Below, piece by piece: positions 17,203 to 25,496 of a stretch of DNA of 53,159 nt. The DNA comes from CAZVRZ01 sp964629965. GTDB taxonomy: Bacteria; Chloroflexota; Anaerolineae; Anaerolineales; UBA4823. Under the pieces are notes generated by a model. The model ran no database searches. It worked only from the letters and a program-made list of their open reading frames with translations, and was not told where the DNA came from. Each line of letters starts with the position of its first letter. The first letter of the stretch is position 1. Location: assembly GCA_964629965.1 (NCBI GenBank), contig CAZVRZ010000017.1, positions 1-53,159 of the forward strand, in the 5' to 3' direction. The position numbers and the translations under genes were made by a program.

Positions 17203-18072
17203 ATGCGCAAATTCTTCCGTACCTTGTGGAACATCATCACCGCTCCTTTTCGCTTCATCGCCTGGCTGTTCCGAAAGACCGCTGCAGCTCTCAAAAACAC
17301 CATTGAATTCTTCTCGGAAGAAGAAGATGACAGCGACCTGCCAGAAGTATTCGCCAAATCGGTGCAGAACCCATTGGCCTTGCTGGAACACCTGGACGCC
17401 CTGCGCAAGCATCTCTTCCGCGTCTTAATCTACATGGTGATTACCACCACCATTGGCTTCACCTTTATCACCCCCATCATGAAATTCTTATCCCGCCCGC
17501 TGCCCGGCGGCATCCAGGCCTTGGAAGCCATCGATGTGACCGAGCCGGTGGGCGTGGTCATGCGCGTTGCTCTGCTGTTTGGCTTTACCGTGGCTTTCCC
17601 GCTGATCGCTTTCGAGTTGTGGCTCTTTGCTGCTCCCGGCCTCAAGCGCGGTGAACGCATCTTCAGCTTGTTCTCCATCCCCATTGCCGCCGCCTTTTTC
17701 TTGTCTGGTATGGCCTTCGCTTATTATTTAATGCTGCCAGCCGCGCTGCCCTTCTTGATGAACTTCATGGGCCTGGCCTCCGCCTGGCGACCGCAGTCCT
17801 ATTTTCAATTCGTCATCAACACCACCTTCTGGCTGGGCGCAGCCTTTGAGTTTCCACTGGTCATTTTCGTGCTGGCGCGCCTGGGCATGGTGAATGCCAA
17901 GATGCTGGCAGACCAGTGGCGCATTGCCATCGTGGTCATTGCCATCCTGGCAGCCGCCATCACCACCACCATCGATCCCGCCAACATGGCGCTCATGATG
18001 CTGCCCATGACAATCCTATATTTCCTCAGCATCGGCCTGGCATATCTTGCCCAGCGCCGCCGCTCCGACTGA
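17203..18072 (+). CDS. tatC: Sec-independent protein translocase TatC, with N-terminal extension
   Basis: TatC is the receptor for twin-arginine signal peptides. The conserved core begins at PLALLEHLDALRKHL (about residue 57) and has six membrane helices, with the EPVGVVMRVALLFG and FPLIAFELWLF segments typical of the family. A 56-residue extension before the core contains a hydrophobic/basic stretch (RTLWNIITAPFRFIAWLFRK) and an acidic EEEDDSD segment, which is unusual because TatC normally starts close to the LLEHL motif. The ATG lies two bases after tatB. A likely substrate, the nucleotidase at 30079-31617, is in this window. Confidence 0.94.
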   Translation: MRKFFRTLWNIITAPFRFIAWLFRKTAAALKNTIEFFSEEEDDSDLPEVFAKSVQNPLALLEHLDALRKHLFRVLIYMVITTTIGFTFITPIMKFLSRPLPGGIQALEAIDVTEPVGVVMRVALLFGFTVAFPLIAFELWLFAAPGLKRGERIFSLFSIPIAAAFFLSGMAFAYYLMLPAALPFLMNFMGLASAWRPQSYFQFVINTTFWLGAAFEFPLVIFVLARLGMVNAKMLADQWRIAIVVIAILAAAITTTIDPANMALMMLPMTILYFLSIGLAYLAQRRRSD

Positions 18073-18138
18073 ACGCACCCACACCCATGACGGGATATCT
18101 GGCTGCCACTGGCCCGAATATTGCACCGTCATAAATCA

Positions 18139-19164
18139 ATGCCTATGACCCGCCCCTCCCGCATCCAACCCGTAGAGACGCAAAAGGAGCTGTACCCAGC
18201 CGAGATGTACTCATCTCAGTCCGTCCCAGCCCCTCTCGACGACACCCAGCCCCGCCATGTCCCCCCCGTGGACACCGCTGCGGTACAGAACACCGCTCTT
18301 GCCTCCCCGGCCCCGCTCGACGACACCCAGCCTCGCCATCTTCCATCCCCCGTCTCTCCGCCCGCCTCCAATATCGCCACCTACCAGCCTGCCCGCTGGG
18401 CGAAATGGCAGATAACTGCCTGCCTGGTGTGCGCGGCGCTCAGCATTGCGCTGCCCGCCATCGCCGGCCTCTACCAGTTGTATGACGGTTTGAGCAACCA
18501 CGGCTACCTGGCCGCCCAAACCTGGAGCCTTCCCTGGCTGGCGCTGGCCTTCCTGGCTGCCCTGGCCTGGCTTGCCGTGCTGGTCGTCTATCGCCTGGTG
18601 AAATACCGTTCGCTCAGCCTGCATCGCAGCGGGATCACCCTGCGGCTGCCGCTGCGCCCTGCCCGCACATACACCTGGGAATCGCTCGATAGCATCCTAC
18701 TGGCGCAGTACAGCGACCTGTGGGCTCCCCGGCGCATTCAAACCCGCGCCCATCTGCGGCTGCAAACCGGGCAGGTCATCTCGCTGAACAGGTACAGCCC
18801 GCCCGGCGACCTGGTCGAGCTGGTCACCCGGCTCAAAGCAGGCTTTTACCCTCGCCGCGAAACTGCCCTGCAGCAGGAACTGCTTTCCAGTAAAACGCTG
18901 GCCTTTGGGCCGCTGTCCATCAGCCTGTCAGCCCTGGAATATCGCAGGCTTTTCTTAGCGCCTGTCATCGTCCCCTGGCCCCACGCCAACCGCCTCTCCG
19001 TGCAAAACGGCCTGCTGACCATCACCATCCGGCAGGATACTGCCCAGGGAGCATCCTCGGGGCAGATCTACCGCACGATCCCCCTCGGCAAAATCCCCAA
19101 TTTCGAGATCTTCCTGAAACTCTGCGAGCTCGCTGCAAATGAAGGACAGCCCCCTGCGAGCTGA
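18139..19164 (+). CDS. Membrane protein with repeat-derived N-terminus and PH-like region
   Basis: I do not recognise a characterised family. About 80 N-terminal residues are low-complexity and are encoded largely by the dispersed palindromic repeats described below, including a duplicated APLDDTQPRH block. Two membrane helices follow (starting near WQITACLVCAALSIALPAIA and LPWLALAFLAALAWLAVLVV), then a cytoplasmic domain whose beta-rich pattern resembles PH-like DUF6585 proteins. The start is uncertain: a TTG at 18121, ATG 18139 and ATG 18145 are possible and none has a clear ribosome binding site. The true start may lie after the repeats. Confidence 0.55.
   Translation: MPMTRPSRIQPVETQKELYPAEMYSSQSVPAPLDDTQPRHVPPVDTAAVQNTALASPAPLDDTQPRHLPSPVSPPASNIATYQPARWAKWQITACLVCAALSIALPAIAGLYQLYDGLSNHGYLAAQTWSLPWLALAFLAALAWLAVLVVYRLVKYRSLSLHRSGITLRLPLRPARTYTWESLDSILLAQYSDLWAPRRIQTRAHLRLQTGQVISLNRYSPPGDLVELVTRLKAGFYPRRETALQQELLSSKTLAFGPLSISLSALEYRRLFLAPVIVPWPHANRLSVQNGLLTITIRQDTAQGASSGQIYRTIPLGKIPNFEIFLKLCELAANEGQPPAS
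18172..18217. repeat. Composite dispersed repeat: GTAGAGACGC arm plus two TACY hairpins
   Basis: GTAGAGACGC (18172-18181) matches the left arm of the palindrome at 19203. It is followed by GCTG-TACC-CAGC (18189-18200) and GAGATG-TACT-CATCTC (18202-18217). The second hairpin keeps the TACY loop with a different, fully paired stem. The block lies in frame in the N-terminus of a membrane protein. Confidence 0.75.
18280..18296. repeat. GCGGT/ACCGC 17-bp core repeat (inverted copy)
   Basis: This 17-mer is the exact reverse complement of the core found at 19217-19233 and 27985-28001. It encodes AVQNTA here. It lies between two near-identical 34-base blocks (about 18234-18267 and 18308-18341) that encode APLDDTQPRH twice. 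Confidence 0.8.
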
Positions 19165-19174
19165 AAGGATTGCC

Positions 19175-21823
19175 ATGTCCACATCTCGTCTCTCGCCCCG
19201 CCGTAGAGACGCAAAAGCGGTGTTCTGTACCGCAAGCGTCTCTACCCGCCCCCCCGCCCGGCACCGCTGGCTGGCCATCCTGCTCATCCTTTCTTTGCTG
19301 CTCTCTGCCTGCGACAGCCTGGCCCCGCTGTACCCAACCCCGTCGTACCCGGCGGCAGCGCCGCAATCCGATGATCCCTTGCCCACACCCTTCCCCGCCG
19401 CAGTGCAGGCCATGGTCACTTTTCGCCTGACCTTGCCCGCAACGCTGTCGCCGGGCGAAATCATCCACCTGACCATCCTGGACGAGATCACCGGCCTGGC
19501 TTTCAACCAACAGCAATATCGAATGGAAGCCGAAGACGCCCAACACTTCATCGCCATCATACCGCTCGCTCTGAACACCATCGTCAAGTATCGCTACGAA
19601 CGCTCGGGCGCCTATCATGTGCTGGAGCACACCGCCGATGGGCGCGCCGTGCGCTACCGCCTGTTCCAGGTCAACGGCCCCGCCCTGGTGCAAGACACGC
19701 TCAGCCGCTGGACAGATACCACCTTCAACGGCTCCAGCGGGCGCATTTATGGAGAAGTGCTCGATGCGCAAACTGGCGAGCCGCTGCCCAGCATCCTGGT
19801 GGCCGCCGGCGGCGCCCAAACCCTGACCCGCGCCGATGGCAGCTACCTGCTCGAGGGCCTGCCGCCTGGCTCTCACAACCTGGCAGCCTACTCCCTGGAC
19901 GGCTCTTACCAGACCTACCAGCAGAACGCGCAGGTCGAGGCCGGTTCTGCCACGCCTGCCCCCATCCGCCTATCGGTTGCCCCGTTGGTCAACCTGGTGT
20001 TCGCAGTCAGCGCACCCGCAGACACCCCACCCGATGCCGTGCTGCGCCTGGCAGGCAATTTCAGCCAGTTGGGCAACACCTTTGCCGACCTGGGCGCGGG
20101 CCTCAGCGCCATTGCCGCCCGCATGCCAGAGCTCGCTCGCCTGCCCGATGGGCGCTTCTCCCTCACCCTCACCTTGCCGGCCGGCGCAGACCTGCGTTAC
20201 CGTTACACCCTGGGCGACGGTCTTTGGAATAGCGAGCGTTCGACCACCGGCAGCCCTGGCCAGGGGCAGTTCTTTACCCGCCAGTTGATCGTACCTGCCG
20301 AAAACCGTTTGATCGAAGATACCATTTCCACCTGGAAGGAGGCCCCCGAAACGCAAGACAGCCTATCTACGCTGCGCTTCGAAGTGGCCGTCGCCCCGCA
20401 CCCCCAGGGCGAAACCATCGCCATCCAGTTCAACCCCGGTTTCGGCTGGGCAGAACCCATTCCCATGTGGCCGGCCGCCAATAACCGCTGGAGTTACACC
20501 CTGTTCTCGCCGCTGGCCGGTTTGTCAACCCTCAAGTACCGCTATTGCCGCGGCGGCCTGTGCGGCAGCGCCGATGAGAGTGGGCAAGAAGGGCTGTTGG
20601 CAGCAGGCCGCAGCGTGAGCCTGGCCCCGCTGTACCCAGCGGCCGATTCCCAGGCGGTGAATGGCGTTCTCACCATCCAAGACACGGTTGCCTCCTGGGC
20701 CTGGATCGCACCCGCCAATCCCGTCACCGTGCCGAACATCTCGCCCGCACCGCGCGGCGAGAGCTTCTTCGCGGGTATCGAATATTTAGCCGCCTACCAT
20801 CCCGCCTGGGGGCCGCTGCTGACCAACGCCGTCCAAGAGTCCGCCAGCCTGAATGGCAACTGGCTGGTGCTCTCGCCCACCTGGAGCTACACCCACAGCT
20901 CTCCCCCCGTGCTAGAGCCCGTCGCCGGCTACGATATGCCCTACCCTGAGCTGGTCAGCACCTTGCTCCAGGCGCGCAACCTGGGGATGAGTGTGGCCCT
21001 GTTCCCCCAGCCGCGCTTCTCCGGCGCGGCGCAAGATTGGTGGATCTCCACACCCCACGATTTCCCCTTCTGGGTGAGTTGGTTCAACAACTACCGCGAG
21101 TTCATCCTGCATCACGCCGACCTTGCCAGTCAGTACGGTGCGGGCGCCCTGGTTATGGGCGGCGAATGGCTCGGCCCGGCGCTGCCCGGCGGCCTGCTGG
21201 CAGACGGCTCATCAACCGGCCTGCCCGAGGACGCCGCCGAGCGCTGGCACGCCCTGATCGCCGAAGTGCGCACCCGCTTCAGCGGCAGCCTGTTGTGGGC
21301 CATCCCATCCACCAGCCTGCCAGCCTCGCCGGCAGGGGCCGGCACGCTTGCGCCCGCCTTCCTCTCCGATTTCGACATGGTGTATATCCTGTGGTCCGCC
21401 CCGTTGGCCGAAACACCCGGTGCAGATGCCGCCGCTTTAGCGGCAGGCGCAGGCCGCTCCCTGGATCAGATTGCCCTGCCCTTCCAGCAGCAAATTGAAA
21501 AACCGGTCATCATCGCCGCTGCGTACCCCTCGGCGCAGGGCGGCAGCACCGGCTGCCTGCCAGCCAGCGAAGGCGCCTGCCTGGCCGTTGAGATGCTCGA
21601 CCGGCCTCGCCCAGACGTTCCCAACCTGGCAATCGATCTGCCGGGGCAGGCGGAGGTTTACAAAGCGCTGCTGCAAGCCGTCAGCGACCGGCCCTGGATC
21701 AGCGGCTTCGTCTCGCGCGGCTACTACCCGCCCATTGCCCTGCAGGACAAATCCGCCTCCATCCACGGCAAACCCGCCGCCGGCGTGTTATGGTTCTGGT
21801 TCGGTAAATTGTTAGGAAAATAG
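19175..21823 (+). CDS. Mosaic secreted lipoprotein with CBM20-like modules and a glycosidase-like barrel
   Basis: A signal ending LLSAC marks this 882-residue protein as a lipoprotein. ATG 19175 is favoured because AAAGGA precedes it; the frame opens at 19139. The segments visible are: a domain near residues 75-180; a carboxypeptidase-regulatory-like domain (GRIYGEVLDAQTGEPLPSIL); two regions resembling starch-binding CBM20 modules (RYRYTLGDGLW; WSYTLFSPLAGLSTLKYRY); and a C-terminal TIM-barrel-like region with YGAGALVMGGEWLGP, similar in style to GH113 hydrolases, where a Glu after the strand would be catalytic. Export and glycan binding are fairly sure; enzyme activity is inferred. The N-terminus carries two dispersed repeats. 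Confidence 0.65.
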   Translation: MSTSRLSPRRRDAKAVFCTASVSTRPPARHRWLAILLILSLLLSACDSLAPLYPTPSYPAAAPQSDDPLPTPFPAAVQAMVTFRLTLPATLSPGEIIHLTILDEITGLAFNQQQYRMEAEDAQHFIAIIPLALNTIVKYRYERSGAYHVLEHTADGRAVRYRLFQVNGPALVQDTLSRWTDTTFNGSSGRIYGEVLDAQTGEPLPSILVAAGGAQTLTRADGSYLLEGLPPGSHNLAAYSLDGSYQTYQQNAQVEAGSATPAPIRLSVAPLVNLVFAVSAPADTPPDAVLRLAGNFSQLGNTFADLGAGLSAIAARMPELARLPDGRFSLTLTLPAGADLRYRYTLGDGLWNSERSTTGSPGQGQFFTRQLIVPAENRLIEDTISTWKEAPETQDSLSTLRFEVAVAPHPQGETIAIQFNPGFGWAEPIPMWPAANNRWSYTLFSPLAGLSTLKYRYCRGGLCGSADESGQEGLLAAGRSVSLAPLYPAADSQAVNGVLTIQDTVASWAWIAPANPVTVPNISPAPRGESFFAGIEYLAAYHPAWGPLLTNAVQESASLNGNWLVLSPTWSYTHSSPPVLEPVAGYDMPYPELVSTLLQARNLGMSVALFPQPRFSGAAQDWWISTPHDFPFWVSWFNNYREFILHHADLASQYGAGALVMGGEWLGPALPGGLLADGSSTGLPEDAAERWHALIAEVRTRFSGSLLWAIPSTSLPASPAGAGTLAPAFLSDFDMVYILWSAPLAETPGADAAALAAGAGRSLDQIALPFQQQIEKPVIIAAAYPSAQGGSTGCLPASEGACLAVEMLDRPRPDVPNLAIDLPGQAEVYKALLQAVSDRPWISGFVSRGYYPPIALQDKSASIHGKPAAGVLWFWFGKLLGK
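19203..19245. repeat. 43-bp nested palindrome
   Basis: Outer arms GTAGAGACGC (19203-19212) and GCGTCTCTAC (19236-19245) pair perfectly over 10 bp. Inside is the 17-bp core with stem GCGGT/ACCGC and a 7-base loop (19217-19233). It lies in frame in the signal-peptide leader of the lipoprotein gene. The outer arm resembles GTAGAGACG palindromes common in cyanobacterial genomes. Confidence 0.9.
19323..19368. repeat. 46-bp dispersed repeat, copy 1
   Basis: This stretch is identical at 45 of 46 bases to 37127-37172 in an unrelated gene. It holds two 15-bp units of the CCCCGCTGTACCCAG type, the second of which forms CCGTCG-TACC-CGGCGG (19340-19355), then GCGGC-AGC-GCCGC. It encodes APLYPTPSYPAAAPQS just after the lipobox Cys. 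Confidence 0.92.
20617..20645. repeat. TACC hairpin repeat inside the lipoprotein gene
   Basis: CCGCTG-TACC-CAGCGG (20627-20642) is a perfect 6-bp stem with the family's loop. The 29 bases 20617-20645 match 31122-31150 at 28 positions, in a gene of unrelated function. The first 20 or so bases also match those before the copy at 19323. Confidence 0.75.
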
Positions 21824-21868
21824 CGCCGGCTGCTAACCTCTTTGCGCCTCGGTAAATACAATCTCCTG

Positions 21869-22438
21869 TCACTTGCTGCGCCGCAAGCGCGGCGCGAAGC
21901 GCGGCACCCGCTCGATGTAGTCTCGATAGTCCGGCAGGCGCTGGAGCAGGTCATACTCTTCAAAGCGGCTTTGCAAGACCAACCAGCAAAGCCCGCACAG
22001 GCAAGCCGTCATCACCGGCCAGGTTGGCAGCAGCAAGAACAAGCCGCTAAACTCCAACAGCGTGCCGGTGTGGATGGGATGGCGGATGTGAGCATAAATG
22101 CCCTCCTGCGCCAGCCCATCGCGCCGAGATGGCAGAGCAGAGCGGAAGCGGATGGTCACCAATGCCGCCAAGATCACCCCCATGCCGGCGGCAATGATCG
22201 ACCAGGCGATCACTCGCAGCAGCAGCGTTGAAACAAAGAGGGGTCGCGCCGGGGTGCGCGCCGCCAGCGCAAAGCCGGCTGCCCACACCGGGATGCCCAG
22301 GATATTCCGCAAGACAGCGCTCAACAGCGTACCGCGCCGTTCGCCATACTGCCATGAATAGAACGTGGTAAATGCGCTCGCCAGGTTACAGGTGAAACCC
22401 AGCACCAGGGGAATGAGAAAGATCAGAGAAGTCGCCAT
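21869..22438 (-). CDS. Isoprenylcysteine/phospholipid methyltransferase-family membrane protein
   Basis: The 189-residue protein has four to five membrane helices and the C-terminal signature of the ICMT/PEMT superfamily: GIYAHIRHPIHTGTLLEFSG, then FEEYDLLQRLPDYRDYIERVPRF. These motifs bind S-adenosylmethionine at the membrane interface. Bacterial members methylate lipids, isoprenoids or unknown substrates, so the substrate is open. It lies downstream of the ELWxSDG protein on the same strand but a strong hairpin separates them, so it is probably transcribed separately. Confidence 0.75.
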   Translation of the reverse strand: MATSLIFLIPLVLGFTCNLASAFTTFYSWQYGERRGTLLSAVLRNILGIPVWAAGFALAARTPARPLFVSTLLLRVIAWSIIAAGMGVILAALVTIRFRSALPSRRDGLAQEGIYAHIRHPIHTGTLLEFSGLFLLLPTWPVMTACLCGLCWLVLQSRFEEYDLLQRLPDYRDYIERVPRFAPRLRRSK

Positions 22439-22489
22439 TACCCGCCAAGGATACCCGCTAATGTTATCTTTGACAATAGTAAAGAATCT

Positions 22490-22526
22490 AAAGAGTTCGA
22501 AACCACCTGCGGGTATCGAACTCTTT
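22490..22526 (-). terminator. Rho-independent terminator of the ELWxSDG-repeat gene
   Basis: An 11-bp perfect stem, AAAGAGTTCGA/TCGAACTCTTT, encloses 15 bases (22501-22515) in which a short inner pairing is possible. Read on the minus strand it follows the stop of the repeat-protein gene by 24 bases, and the stem end merges with a T-rich stretch. The plus-strand reading is also T-rich, so it may work in both directions. Confidence 0.8.
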
Positions 22527-22550
22527 GTTTACAATAAGCCCTGAGTAAAC

Positions 22551-25271
22551 TTACCGAATCGCAATCGGTAAAAAGATCTCATACAGCGAGTTTACATCCA
22601 TGACCCACATCTCTGCACCATGAATGCCATCGTCCGCCCGGAAATACAACCGCGAGCCCATGACGCCCAGGACGAAAATCTTGGGTGCGGTGTTGCCGGT
22701 AAACAGGTCCATCACCATATGCGTGCCCGCTTCGCTGCCATCGCTGGACCAAATCTCTTGACCGTGGATGCCGTCATTGGCGTCGAAATACACGCTATTC
22801 TGGATCACAAACAATTGGGGCAAGGAGGGCCAGGTTGTCGGATTATTCTCGCCGATACTGAGAGACATGATCAGAACCGTGCCGGCCTCGCTCCCGTCAG
22901 AGCTCCACAGTTCGCTTTTGTACTCAGGAGTAACAACAACGAAGACCAGCCGATTACCCACGCTGAACAAGCTGGTGGAGTCAGAATAGATATAGATGCC
23001 AAGCGAGATGTCTTTCACCATCACGGTGCCTTCAGCAGTGCCATCTGTTTTCCATAGATCCTGCCCACCGTGGACTCCGTCATCCCCAATAAAATACAAT
23101 CCGCCATTGTGCGCAACCAATGATGCCGGAGAGCCAAAGCCGCTGGGATTGATTTCAGTAACCATCATGGTCCCGGTCTCGGTTCCGTCCGTCTTCCATA
23201 GTTCGCGCCCATGTACGCCATCATCTGCAGCGAAATAAATTCCACCGGCGTAGCTGGTAAACTCGCTCGGAAAGGCATCCCCGCTGGGGTTGATATCCTT
23301 GATGAGTGCCGTACCTTCAGGCGTTCCATCGCTCTTCCAGAGCTCATAACCATGGACTCCGTCATCGGCCATAAAATATAAGACGCCGTTCGCCACAGCA
23401 AGATTATCCGGAGACGATGACCCTGAGGGATGGATATCTTTGAGCATCACCGTGCCGGTGATCGTTCCATCACTTTTCCATAGTTCTCTACCTGCCGCGT
23501 CGTCTGCTGTGAAGATCAGGGTGCCATTGAGATCCAACAGCGTCTCTGGATCAGAGTCGCCAGTACCCGGAGCAATATCTTTTACCATGAATGTGCCCTC
23601 TTCGGTGCCATCACTGCGCCACAGCTCATTGCCGTTCGGGTACTGTCCTGCAGATGCCGCAAAATAGAGGATCGACCCTACGGCTGTCAGCTTGTCGGGC
23701 CGGGTATTTTGCGTCCAGCTTTCTGGCAGGATATTTTTGACCAGGTGCGTGCCTCCCGCCGTCTCATCCGATACCCACAACTCGATGCCGTTGATACCAT
23801 CGTCTGCGATAAAGAAAAAGTTGTCTTGCACGGGAGTAAAGATGCGCGGGTATGATTCTCCATTCCTGGGGTTGATCTCGGCAAAAAGCTGGGTGCCAGC
23901 TTCCGAGCCATCCGAGCGCCACATCTCCATTCCTCGCGTGCCATCATCAGCCGCCAAGAACATGGCTCCATTGAAGACATAGGAGGCCGACATCTTATTG
24001 GCTCCACTGCCCGCTCCGGCCTGGATATCTTTCAAAGGCACCGTGCCAGCTTCGCTGCCATCGCTCTGCCACCATTCTCTGCCATTCACGCCATCATCGG
24101 CCGTGAAATAGACCTTTCCCTGGTAGGTGAACACCCCATAAGGCAACGAGCCAGAGCTGCCAGGGTTAATATCTTTGACCAGTTGTGTGCCAGCCGGCGT
24201 GCCATTGCTCTTCCACAATTCAGCTCCACGCTCGGCATCGAGCCCGTTGAAAAAGACCGTGTCGCCCACCTGCGTCATCTGGTAAGATGTTGCGAGGGGC
24301 GATTTCAAAAGGATCGTGCCGGCCTCGCTGCCGTCGCTTCTCCACAGGCCGCCATTGCTGCCGCTAAAATAGACCACATCCCCGGCAGCATAAAGCAAGG
24401 AACTCGTCACACCGCCTTGGCTGCCTGGGACGATATCGGTCACCATCGTGGTGCCGGCCTCGGTGCCATCGCTTTTCCAGAGCTCATAACCGTGGACGCC
24501 ATCGTTGGCGCTAAAGAAAACATGGGTGCTGGTGGCTGCCATCCTGTTGATTAATGGGGATCCTGATCCCACGACAATATCTTTGACCATCTGCGTGCCA
24601 GCCGGTGTGCCATCGCTTTTCCATACTTCGTATCCATGCGATCCATCATCTGCTACGAAGACCACCATATTTTGGAACGGCGTAAGCAACATTGCGGAAA
24701 CATTACCGGTAGGGCTCATATTGACCGTCCCGGTTACTGTACCATCGCTGGTGAACAAATCGCTACCTGTTGCGATAAAAAGTGTATCGGACACCACCTC
24801 CATATCGCTCGGATAACTTCCCCCATAAGGCCACAGATCGACAAAGAGATGTGTGCCATCCGCAGTACCATCGCTGACCCACACCTCATCCCCATTTACG
24901 CCATCATCCGCATTAAAAAAGACTCGGTTCTTATAAGCTACCATGACATCTGGATCGATGCCGTCTGTCCCCGAAACGATCTCTTTGACCATTTGTACGC
25001 TGACCGGATCGTTCCCGGTCTTCCATAACTCAACGCCGTGTACAGTATCAAAGGCAGTGAAGAACAGCTCGCCATTCGATTCTGCCATGAAATTTGGATT
25101 AGATGAGTTATCGGTCAGGTTGATATCTTTCAACATCTGAGGCGTTTTATCCGCCATGCGTGGCTGCCTGCCGGATAGGGAATCTGACGAGCCGGCTCTG
25201 GATACTACTGGCGCCAGCGAGGTCATGACCAATACAACGAATAATACACAAGCAAAGTGGATATATTTCAT
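22551..25271 (-). CDS. Secreted ELWxSDG-repeat protein
   Basis: A signal peptide (ACVLFVVLVMTSLAPVVSRA) is followed by about 18 repeats of roughly 47 residues, each with VYFTADDGVHG and ELWKSDGTxxGT motifs. Such repeats form beta-propeller-like surface domains; the family occurs in very large secreted proteins of environmental bacteria and has no assigned enzyme activity. The 906-residue protein is almost entirely repeat and ends IFLPIAIR, a tail similar to that of the RCC1 protein. GGAGGG precedes the start. It is probably a surface adhesin or binding protein, but the ligand is unknown. Confidence 0.85.
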   Translation of the reverse strand: MKYIHFACVLFVVLVMTSLAPVVSRAGSSDSLSGRQPRMADKTPQMLKDINLTDNSSNPNFMAESNGELFFTAFDTVHGVELWKTGNDPVSVQMVKEIVSGTDGIDPDVMVAYKNRVFFNADDGVNGDEVWVSDGTADGTHLFVDLWPYGGSYPSDMEVVSDTLFIATGSDLFTSDGTVTGTVNMSPTGNVSAMLLTPFQNMVVFVADDGSHGYEVWKSDGTPAGTQMVKDIVVGSGSPLINRMAATSTHVFFSANDGVHGYELWKSDGTEAGTTMVTDIVPGSQGGVTSSLLYAAGDVVYFSGSNGGLWRSDGSEAGTILLKSPLATSYQMTQVGDTVFFNGLDAERGAELWKSNGTPAGTQLVKDINPGSSGSLPYGVFTYQGKVYFTADDGVNGREWWQSDGSEAGTVPLKDIQAGAGSGANKMSASYVFNGAMFLAADDGTRGMEMWRSDGSEAGTQLFAEINPRNGESYPRIFTPVQDNFFFIADDGINGIELWVSDETAGGTHLVKNILPESWTQNTRPDKLTAVGSILYFAASAGQYPNGNELWRSDGTEEGTFMVKDIAPGTGDSDPETLLDLNGTLIFTADDAAGRELWKSDGTITGTVMLKDIHPSGSSSPDNLAVANGVLYFMADDGVHGYELWKSDGTPEGTALIKDINPSGDAFPSEFTSYAGGIYFAADDGVHGRELWKTDGTETGTMMVTEINPSGFGSPASLVAHNGGLYFIGDDGVHGGQDLWKTDGTAEGTVMVKDISLGIYIYSDSTSLFSVGNRLVFVVVTPEYKSELWSSDGSEAGTVLIMSLSIGENNPTTWPSLPQLFVIQNSVYFDANDGIHGQEIWSSDGSEAGTHMVMDLFTGNTAPKIFVLGVMGSRLYFRADDGIHGAEMWVMDVNSLYEIFLPIAIR

Positions 25272-25349
25272 AAGGCCCTCCCAAGTAGATACGAAATTGG
25301 TAACAAGAATTTCTTCGACAATATTGCCATCCCCCGCCCGGGGCTATTA

Positions 25350-25435
25350 CACCTGAATTTACACAGGTGATTAAATTATATGTGTGTAAGTGAATTTTGC
25401 CAAGATGGCAAGCCTCTCGAATGAACTATATCGAG
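25350..25435. other. Three small hairpins in the 225-base divergent interval
   Basis: CACCTG/CAGGTG with an 8-base loop (25350-25369), TTGCCA/TGGCAA with a 3-base loop (25397-25411) and CTCGA/TCGAG with a 10-base loop (25416-25435) lie between the ELWxSDG gene and the MFS gene. They may be operators for one or both divergent promoters. I see no convincing paired -35/-10 hexamers. Confidence 0.4.
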
Positions 25436-25496
25436 TAAAATAGGCCGGTAGCCCAATTTCGCCCACGCTTATGCAGCTCATCAGTTGAAGGCATCC

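Noticed and set aside
22551..25271. Repeats in this region as a CRISPR or satellite array
   Set aside because: They are coding ELWxSDG repeats of about 47 residues with codon-level variation.
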